Notes under the pieces: model-generated
Database searches by the model: none
What the model was told of the DNA's origin: nothing
What the model saw: only the letters and a program-made list of their open reading frames with translations
Source: Burkholderiales bacterium
GTDB taxonomy: Bacteria; Pseudomonadota; Gammaproteobacteria; Burkholderiales; Usitatibacteraceae
Assembly (NCBI GenBank): GCA_025936275.1
Contig: JAICTR010000005.1
Span: 1 to 20,332, forward strand
Direction: 5' to 3'
Length of the DNA: 20,332 bases
In this document: piece after piece, positions 14,914-20,332 of the stretch
How positions within the stretch are numbered: the stretch's first letter is position 1
Layout of the letters: each line of letters opens with the position of its first letter
Program-made: the position numbers and the translations under genes

Positions 14914-16365
14914 ATGAGCGCCACCGGCCTCGCCGTCGAGGACCTGCTCCATCCGCTGCTGGGGAAATACCTGCGCGGGCCGGGGTGGCTGCGCACGGCG
15001 GCGGGCGCGGCGTACGCGCGCCTGCCCAAGCGCGTGCGGCTCGGCGCCGCCTACGACGATTTCCGCCGCGCGATCGCCGCGACGCGCGAGGCATCGCGCG
15101 CCGAAGCCTATGCGAGCGCGAAGCTCGCCGAGACGCTCGCCTGGACGCTGGAAACCGTGCCCGCGTACCGTCCGTGGCGCCATCTCCTCGCGCAGCTTTC
15201 CGATCCGCAGGCGGTGCTCGCGCAGCTTCCGATCACCGACAAGCTGCACATCAAGCACGCGCCCGATGCGTACCTCTCGCGCGGCATGCCGCGCTCCGCG
15301 GCGCTCGCGACCTTCACCGGCGGCTCGACCAGCACGCCGATGCGCTTCTTCCTGCAGAAGCACGTGACGCGCCCGAAGGAGCACGCCTTCGTCGACGACT
15401 TCCGCGCGCGCGTCGGCGCGGACGATGGCGACGTGGTGCTGGCGCTTCGCGGGCGCAGCATCGCCGGGGCCGAGCGCGGCGAGCCGCTGTGGGCCTACGA
15501 GCCGATCCGCCGCCACCTGATGCTCTCGTGCGACCACATGGAGCACCGCTTCATGCGCGCCCACGCGCGCGTGCTCGCGCAATGGCGGCCCACGTACATC
15601 GAGGCATTCCCCTCGGCGCTCTATCCGCTCGCCACGTGGCTCGAGACCCATCCGCTGCCGCAGTTCACGCGCAACCTGAAGGGCGTGATGCTCTTCTCCG
15701 AGAACGCGTACGGCTTCCAGGTGGAGAAGTTCCGGCGCGTGTTCGGCTGCCCGGTGGTCGCGCACTACGGACATTCGGAGCGCGCGCTGATGGCGGGCAC
15801 GCAGCCCGGCGACGAGCGCTATTTCTTCTGGCCCCAGTACGGCTGGCTGGAGCTGGTCGACGCGCAGGATCGCCCGATCAGCGAGCCGGGCAGGCTCGGC
15901 TACGTGGTGGGCACGAGCTTCGACAACCGCGTGATGCCGTTCGTGCGCTATCGGACCGGCGACCTCGCGATGCTGGGCGAGCGCGAGGACCCGCGCCTTC
16001 CGGGCCATCGCGTGCTCGAGCGCATCGCCGGCCGGCTGCAGGAGTTCGTGTGCTGCGCCGACGGGCGTCTGGTCTCGATCACCACCCTCGGAACGGCGCA
16101 TTTCCCGGAGCTTTGCGCGCTCGAGGCGATCCAATACGAGCAGGAGCGTGCGGGCGAGGTGCGGCTGCACGTCGTTTCCGCCGAGCGGCTCGATCCGCGC
16201 GTCGCGCGGCGCATCGCGCGCGCGGTGGAAGAGAAGCTGCAGGGCGGCTGCCGCGTGGCCGTCGCGCGCGTGCCGCACATCGAGCGCACGCCGCGCGGCA
16301 AGGCGCGCATGCTCGTGCAGCACCTGGACCTGCGCCGCGAGCTGCACGCCCACCTCACCGCCTGA
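14914..16365 (+). CDS. PaaK/CapK-family adenylate-forming enzyme (COG1541-like)
   Basis: This 483-residue protein resembles phenylacetate-CoA ligase/coenzyme F390 synthetase and the CapK proteins of capsule loci. It shows the adenylate-forming phosphate loop FTGGSTSTPMRF (134-144), the aromatic/acidic segment GHSERALMAG, and RYRTGDLAML (Arg345, Asp350). The C-terminal hinge and subdomain end in ERTPRGKARMLVQHLD, whose Gly-Lys aligns with the catalytic Lys region of the superfamily. Such enzymes activate a carboxylate with ATP. In EPS loci the substrate is unknown; it might activate an acyl group or amino acid for attachment to a sugar (inference). The start ATG is seven bases after the preceding stop, and the stop is two bases before the next ATG. 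The name paaK is deliberately not given because phenylacetate degradation is not supported by context. Confidence 0.83.
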   Translation: MSATGLAVEDLLHPLLGKYLRGPGWLRTAAGAAYARLPKRVRLGAAYDDFRRAIAATREASRAEAYASAKLAETLAWTLETVPAYRPWRHLLAQLSDPQAVLAQLPITDKLHIKHAPDAYLSRGMPRSAALATFTGGSTSTPMRFFLQKHVTRPKEHAFVDDFRARVGADDGDVVLALRGRSIAGAERGEPLWAYEPIRRHLMLSCDHMEHRFMRAHARVLAQWRPTYIEAFPSALYPLATWLETHPLPQFTRNLKGVMLFSENAYGFQVEKFRRVFGCPVVAHYGHSERALMAGTQPGDERYFFWPQYGWLELVDAQDRPISEPGRLGYVVGTSFDNRVMPFVRYRTGDLAMLGEREDPRLPGHRVLERIAGRLQEFVCCADGRLVSITTLGTAHFPELCALEAIQYEQERAGEVRLHVVSAERLDPRVARRIARAVEEKLQGGCRVAVARVPHIERTPRGKARMLVQHLDLRRELHAHLTA

Positions 16366-16367
16366 CC

Positions 16368-17495
16368 ATGGCCGCGCGCGATCCTTCCCATATCGTCATG
16401 CTGGGCACCGACCCGCGCACCCGCGGCGGCATCTCCGCGGTGATCGCGTCGTGGCGCGCGGCGGGACTCTTCGATCGCTGGCCGGTGGAATACGTCGTCA
16501 CCCATCGCGAGGGATCTCGCTCCGGCAAGCTCTCGGTCGCGTGGCAGGCGCTGCTGGCGTGCCTCGCGCTCGCCGGGCATCGCGGCCGCGGCGTGCTGCA
16601 CGTGCATGCGGCCTCGCGCTGGAGCTTCCGGCGCAAGTGCCTCTTCATGGCGCTCGCGCTCCTCGCGGGCTGGCCGGTGGTGTTCCATTTGCACGGCGGC
16701 GGCTTCGCGCGGTTCCTGCGCGACGAGAGCGGCCCCGTGACGCGCCGCGTGGTGCGCTTCTTCCTCGATCGCGCCACGGCGATCGTGGTCCTTTCCGAGC
16801 GCTGGGCGGCGTGGATGCACCAGGCGACCTCGAACCCGCGCATCGTCGTGGTTCCCAATGCCGTGGTCCTTCCCCCCGCGCCCCTTCCCGCGACGCGCGA
16901 GCCGGGCCTCATCGCGTTCGCCGGGCGCTGCACCGCGCAGAAGGGGCTGCTCGATCTTCTCGACGCGGCCGCATCGATCGCCGCGCGCGAGCCGGGGCTG
17001 CGCATCGAATGCGCGGGCGAGGGCGACCTCGAGGCGCTGCGGCGCGAGGCGCGTGCGCGCGGCCTCGGCGAGCGCGTCACGTTGCACGGCTGGATCGGGC
17101 CTCGCGAGCGCGATGCGCTCCTCGCGCGCGCCGCGATCTTCGTGCTGCCGTCGCACGCCGAGGCGCTGCCGATGAGCGTGCTCGAGGCGATGGCCGCCGG
17201 GTGCGCGGTGGTCGCGACGCGCGTGGGCGGCATTCCGGACCTGATCGAGGACGGGGTGAGCGGCCTCCTCGTGCCGCCCGCGGCGCCCGAGCGCCTTGCC
17301 GCGGCGCTCGCCGCGCTCCTCGCCGATCCCGCGCACGCCGCGCGCCTCGGGCACGCGGCGCGCGCCACCATCGCCGAGCGCCATACCCTCGAGCGCGCCA
17401 TGGAGCGCCTCGAGCAGGTCTACAGCGCGCTCGGCGTGCCGCGCGGCAAGCAACGCGTTCCCCTCGCCGCCCGCCGGCTCCAGGAGATCTCATGA
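16368..17495 (+). CDS. GT4-family glycosyltransferase (C)
   Basis: This GT-B glycosyltransferase has 375 residues. The N-terminal half begins HIVMLGTDPRTRGGISAVIASW, with the RGGIS Gly loop, and contains LHVHAASRWSFRRK and FHLHGGGFARF. The donor half shows VVVPNAV, FAGRCTAQKGLLDLL and the EX7E pair Glu265/Glu273 in AEALPMSVLEAMAAG, followed by TRVGGIPDLIEDG, a classic GT4 signature. Its one moderately hydrophobic segment (MALALLAGWPVVFHL) may associate with the membrane. The last ~20 residues (GKQRVPLAARRLQEI) are basic and beyond the fold. The gene ends with ATGA shared with the next gene. It probably adds one residue of the EPS repeat unit; sugar specificity is unknown. Confidence 0.9.
   Translation: MAARDPSHIVMLGTDPRTRGGISAVIASWRAAGLFDRWPVEYVVTHREGSRSGKLSVAWQALLACLALAGHRGRGVLHVHAASRWSFRRKCLFMALALLAGWPVVFHLHGGGFARFLRDESGPVTRRVVRFFLDRATAIVVLSERWAAWMHQATSNPRIVVVPNAVVLPPAPLPATREPGLIAFAGRCTAQKGLLDLLDAAASIAAREPGLRIECAGEGDLEALRREARARGLGERVTLHGWIGPRERDALLARAAIFVLPSHAEALPMSVLEAMAAGCAVVATRVGGIPDLIEDGVSGLLVPPAAPERLAAALAALLADPAHAARLGHAARATIAERHTLERAMERLEQVYSALGVPRGKQRVPLAARRLQEIS
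17482..17486 (+). promoter_or_regulatory. Shine-Dalgarno for glycosyltransferase D
   Basis: AGGAG lies five bases before the ATG at 17492, inside the last codons of the previous gene. It supports the four-base ATGA overlap as a true coupled start. Confidence 0.7.
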
Positions 17496-18685
17496 ATCGC
17501 CCCGTCGTGCTCATCCTCGGTCCCCACCGCGCCGCGATGAGCGGAGTGTCCACGCATCTCAACCTGCTCATGGAGTCCTCGCTCGGCGACGACTACGAGC
17601 TGGCGCATTTCCAGGTCGGGAGCGAGGGCCGGCACGAAGGAGCGATCGCGCGCCTCTTGCGCCTGCTGCTGAGCCCTTTCGCGCTCGCCGCGGCGATCGT
17701 CTTCCGCCACGCCGCGATCGTGCACATCAACACGTCGCTCAATCGCCGCGCGTACTGGCGCGACATCGCGTACCTGCTGGTCGCCAAGGCGCTCGGCGCG
17801 CGCGTCGTCTACCAGGTGCATGGCGGCGCGCTCCCGCGGCGCTTCTTCGCCGGGCGTCCCGCGCTCACGCGCTTCCTGCATTGGTCGCTCGCGCTGCCCG
17901 ACCTGCTGGTGGTGCTCGCGCGTTGCGAGCTCGAGGCGTATCGCGAGTTCCTGCCGGGCCGCGAGGTCGTGATGCTGCCGAACGGCATCGACTGCCGGCC
18001 CTTCAGCCTGCTGCCGGTGGTCGCCTGCCCCGAGGATGTGCCGCTGCAGCTCGTGTACATCGGCCGCCTCGCGCGCGAGAAGGGCCTCTACGAGGCGCTG
18101 CAGGGCGTGCGCCTCGCGCACGAGCTGGGCGTCGACGCGCGCCTCGTCGTCGCGGGCGGCGGACCCGAGGAGGGGCGGCTCAAGCGCTACGCGCACGCGC
18201 TCGGCATCGCGACGCGCGTCACCTTCACCGGCCCCGTGTTCGGCGCCGACAAGCTGCGGCTCTTCGAAGGCGCGCACGCGATGCTCCTGCCGAGCTACAG
18301 CGAGGGCTTGCCCTATGCGCTGCTGGAGTCGATGGCGGCGGGCGTTCCGGTGATCGCGACCCCGGTGGGCGCGATTCCCGACGTGATGTCCGACGGCATC
18401 CACGGCCTCGTCGTGCCGCCGCGCGACGGCAAGGCGATCGCCGAGGCGCTCGCGGTGCTCTCCGGCGATCGCGAGCGCATTTCGTGGATGAGCCGCGCGT
18501 GCCGCCGGCGCATCCGCGCGGCATTCTCCATCGATCGGCTGGCGGATGAATTCGCGGCGCGCTACGCGGCGCTCTGCGGCGGCACCGTGATGGCGGGTGC
18601 GACGCACGCGGCGCTGCCGCTCGCGGGGCATCGCGAGACGCCGCGCGCGCCGGTCCCGGCGAAGGTCGCCGGGCGGAAGGACTAG
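17492..18685 (+). CDS. GT4-family glycosyltransferase (D)
   Basis: This 397-residue GT-B enzyme shares its general plan with the gene just upstream, including MSGVSTHLNLL at the N-terminal acceptor loop, VHINTSLNRRAYWRD and YQVHGGALPRRFF. The donor half contains LPNGIDCRPF, YIGRLAREKGLYEAL, VAGGGPEEGRLKRYA and the EX7E pair Glu271/Glu279 in SEGLPYALLESMAAG, then TPVGAIPDVMSDG. The similar openings of C and D (a VHIN/LHVH strand followed by the HxHGG strand) suggest they are diverged relatives. The last ~35 residues (after FAARYAALCGG) are a Pro/Ala/Arg tail without recognisable structure. The stop TAG is three bases before the next ATG. Sugar specificity is unknown. Confidence 0.9.
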   Translation: MNRPVVLILGPHRAAMSGVSTHLNLLMESSLGDDYELAHFQVGSEGRHEGAIARLLRLLLSPFALAAAIVFRHAAIVHINTSLNRRAYWRDIAYLLVAKALGARVVYQVHGGALPRRFFAGRPALTRFLHWSLALPDLLVVLARCELEAYREFLPGREVVMLPNGIDCRPFSLLPVVACPEDVPLQLVYIGRLAREKGLYEALQGVRLAHELGVDARLVVAGGGPEEGRLKRYAHALGIATRVTFTGPVFGADKLRLFEGAHAMLLPSYSEGLPYALLESMAAGVPVIATPVGAIPDVMSDGIHGLVVPPRDGKAIAEALAVLSGDRERISWMSRACRRRIRAAFSIDRLADEFAARYAALCGGTVMAGATHAALPLAGHRETPRAPVPAKVAGRKD

Positions 18686-18688
18686 GCC

Positions 18689-20239
18689 ATGTGCGGCATC
18701 GCCGGGGCGGTGGTCACGCGCGACGCGGGGTTCGACCGCGGCACGCTCGAGCGCATGCTCGGGGCGATCGCGCACCGCGGGCCCGACGGGCATGGCATCG
18801 CCGAGATCGAGGCGCCCGAGGGCGCGCGCGTGTATCTCGGGCACCGGCGGCTCGCGATCATCGATCCCGAGGGCGCCGCGCAGCCGATGCGCGACGCCGA
18901 GGCGGGCCTCACGCTCACCTTCAACGGCGAGATCTACAACTTCCGCACGCTGCGCGCCGAGCTCGAAGGGCGCGGCCACCGCTTCGCGCGCGACAGCGAC
19001 ACCGAGGTGCTGCTGCACGCCTACCGCGAGTGGGGCGAGGCCTGCGTCGAACGCCTGCGCGGCATGTTCGCGTTCGCGATCTGGGATGCGCGCGCGGCGA
19101 AGCTCTTCATGGCGCGCGACCGCTTCGGCGAGAAGCCGCTCTTCGTGCGCGAGGATGCGCGCGCGCTCTACTTCGCTTCCGAGATCAAGGCGCTGCTCGC
19201 GCTGCCGGGCACGCGGCCCGCCGTGGACGAATCGGCGGTGTGGGATTACCTCGCGTTCCGCTACGTGCCCGGGCCGAAGACGCTGCTGCACGGGATTCGG
19301 AAACTGGCGCCGGGGACGTGCGCGAGCTGGAGCAATGGACGGTTCGCGCAGAGAAGGTATTGGGAGGCTCCGGACAAATCAGCCTCTGCCCGGCCCTCTG
19401 CCATTGGATCGCCCCAACAAGTTGGGGACCCCGGGGGAGAGGGAGAATTCGTCGCGGAATTCCTCCGCAAGCTCGATGAATCGGTCGAGATGGAGATGGT
19501 GAGCGACGTGCCGTTCGGCGCGTTCCTCTCGGGCGGACTCGACTCCTCGACCATCGTCGCGCTGATGACGCGGCACAACGCGAAGGTGAAGACCTTCTCG
19601 GTCGGATTCGGCGGCGCGGAGAGCGCGTACAGCGAGCTCGGCTACGCGGGCGTCGTGGCGAAGCACTTCGGCACCGACCACCACGAGCTGGTGGTCGATC
19701 CCGACCACCTGGTCGAGCACCTGCCGAAGCTGGTCGCCTTCCGCGATGCGCCGGTGACCGAGCCTTCCGACATTCCCATCTACATGCTGGCGAAGGAAGC
19801 CTCGAAGAGCGTGAAGATGGTGCTCACGGGCGAGGGGAGCGACGAGGTCCTCGGCGGCTATCCCAAGCACGTCTTCGAGCGCTTCGCGGGCGTGTACCAG
19901 TCGCTCGTCCCCGGCACCATCCGCCACAAGCTGGTGCAGCCGCTGGTGCAGTCGCTGCCCTACGGCTTCCGGCGCGCGAAGACCGCGATCGCGAACCTCA
20001 ACCTCGAGGACTGGACCGAGCGCTACCCGCGCTGGTTCGGCGCGTGCAGCAACGCGGAGCGCGCGAGCCTCACGACGCTGCGCGTGAACGGGCACGCCTT
20101 CGGCGGGTTCGTGCCGCCGTTCGATGCCGACCCGGGCGCGAGCCGCCTGCGCCGCATCCTCTACGCCGACCAGACGAGCTGGCTTCCGGACAACCTCCTC
20201 GAGCGCGGCGATCGCATGACGATGGCGGCGTCGATCTAA
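18689..20239 (+). CDS. asnB: Second asparagine-synthase-family amidotransferase, cut short by an in-frame stop
   Basis: This gene encodes a second asparagine-synthetase-like enzyme; 516 residues precede the stop. The glutaminase domain begins MCGIAGAVV (Cys2) with AHRGPDGHG, GHRRLAIIDPEG, FNGEIYNFRTL and RDRFGEKPLF. The synthetase domain has SGGLDSS (281-287), LTGEGSDEVLGGY and DRMTMAASI. Translation then meets TAA at 20237-20239, exactly where relatives have Glu (compare LEGREPMLD in the first copy). The frame continues as SRVPFLDHELAAFVSSLP to the window end, so a single GAA-to-TAA change or a sequencing error is likely. Residues 232-253, between the two domains, are encoded by a 62-base palindromic repeat. 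Codons from about 19290 into the repeat are atypical (AGA, AGG, AAA, GGA, TCA). GGAAGG at 18675-18680 supports the start. Confidence 0.85.
   Translation: MCGIAGAVVTRDAGFDRGTLERMLGAIAHRGPDGHGIAEIEAPEGARVYLGHRRLAIIDPEGAAQPMRDAEAGLTLTFNGEIYNFRTLRAELEGRGHRFARDSDTEVLLHAYREWGEACVERLRGMFAFAIWDARAAKLFMARDRFGEKPLFVREDARALYFASEIKALLALPGTRPAVDESAVWDYLAFRYVPGPKTLLHGIRKLAPGTCASWSNGRFAQRRYWEAPDKSASARPSAIGSPQQVGDPGGEGEFVAEFLRKLDESVEMEMVSDVPFGAFLSGGLDSSTIVALMTRHNAKVKTFSVGFGGAESAYSELGYAGVVAKHFGTDHHELVVDPDHLVEHLPKLVAFRDAPVTEPSDIPIYMLAKEASKSVKMVLTGEGSDEVLGGYPKHVFERFAGVYQSLVPGTIRHKLVQPLVQSLPYGFRRAKTAIANLNLEDWTERYPRWFGACSNAERASLTTLRVNGHAFGGFVPPFDADPGASRLRRILYADQTSWLPDNLLERGDRMTMAASI
19384..19445 (+). repeat. 62-base palindromic element, copy B, inside the second asnB
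   Basis: This is copy B, aligned gap-free to 2734-2795. The four differences are 19388 (G for C), 19406-19407 (GG for AA) and 19433 (G for C). The inner palindrome CCCCAACAAGTTGGGG (19412-19427) is intact, while the differences at 19388 and 19433 break pairs of the outer stem. It is read in a different phase from copy A, as ASARPSAIGSPQQVGDPGGE, and lies between the glutaminase and synthetase domains. All three forward frames are open through this copy. Confidence 0.93.
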
Positions 20240-20332
20240 TCGCGCGTGCCGTTCCTCGACCACGAGCTCGCGGCGTTCGTCTCGTCCCTTCCCGACGAGG
20301 AGCGCGTGAAGGGCTTCACGACGAAACGGATC
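20240..20332 (+). pseudogene. In-frame continuation of the second asnB after the stop codon
   Basis: These 31 codons directly after the TAA stay in the same frame and read SRVPFLDHELAAFVSSLPDE then ERVKGFTTKRI to the last base. SRVPFLDHEL is the conserved segment that follows MAAS(L/I)E in asparagine synthetases, so this is the rest of the synthetase domain, still well conserved and running out of the window. It has no start of its own. Confidence 0.85.

Noticed and set aside
14914..16365. Phenylacetate-CoA ligase (paaK) for aromatic degradation
   Set aside because: No other phenylacetate genes are nearby, and CapK-like relatives are recurrent in capsule and EPS loci.
17420..19291. A long minus-strand open frame (623 codons) across two genes
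   Set aside because: It is a composition shadow: it spans the boundary of two well-supported plus-strand genes and encodes a low-complexity Arg/Ala/Glu/Gln-rich product.
1..20332. A defence system, prophage or CRISPR array
   Set aside because: Every gene fits EPS biosynthesis, and no nuclease, integrase, phage structural gene or regularly spaced repeat array was seen.

Overview
This window is one uninterrupted, plus-strand exopolysaccharide (EPS) biosynthesis operon from a very GC-rich bacterium. I estimate roughly 70% G+C by eye, with codons ending almost always in G or C. The gene order EpsF-like chain-length protein, EpsG-like kinase, EpsH-type exosortase, EpsI matches the methanolan-type clusters of Betaproteobacteria (Methylobacillus), so a betaproteobacterium is the best guess; the species cannot be told from the sequence. 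Fifteen genes fill the window. Most neighbours overlap by a few bases or are 2-12 bases apart, and the largest gap is 44 bases, so one long transcript is likely. No tRNA, rRNA, CRISPR array, transposase gene, promoter or convincing intrinsic terminator was seen.

Layout. 1-1855: the split Wzc-type pair, with EpsF (5' end cut off by the window) and the cytoplasmic kinase EpsG. 1863-3470: an exosortase with a C-terminal EpsI domain. 3473-4924: a Wzy/O-antigen-ligase-family polymerase. 4927-6912: a first asparagine-synthase-family amidotransferase. 6887-9230: two GT-B glycosyltransferases. 9227-10702: a Wzx-type flippase. 10747-13254: a WbpP/TviC-type UDP-GlcNAc 4-epimerase and a WbpO/TviB-type nucleotide-sugar 6-dehydrogenase, which together should make UDP-GalNAcA. 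13242-16365: a two-part protein with a GINT1-like beta-propeller and a PaaK/CapK-type adenylate-forming enzyme. 16368-18685: two more GT4 glycosyltransferases. 18689 to the end: a second asparagine-synthase-family amidotransferase, interrupted by an in-frame stop.

How they work together. The epimerase and dehydrogenase make an acidic amino sugar, which the amidotransferases may convert to an amide. Four glycosyltransferases build the lipid-linked repeat unit, the flippase moves it across the inner membrane, the Wzy-like protein polymerises it, and EpsF/EpsG set chain length. The exosortase would process PEP-CTERM proteins that accompany the polymer; no such substrate is encoded here.

The most unusual signal is a 62-base palindromic element present twice (2734-2795 and 19384-19445; 58 of 62 bases identical). 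Each copy lies in frame INSIDE a protein-coding gene, the two are read in different reading frames, and each falls exactly in the linker between two domains. One copy sits at the exosortase/EpsI junction and may have created that fusion. Two other stretches look like captured non-coding repeat sequence: the rare-codon tail of the epimerase (11776-11877) and the gap before it (10703-10746).
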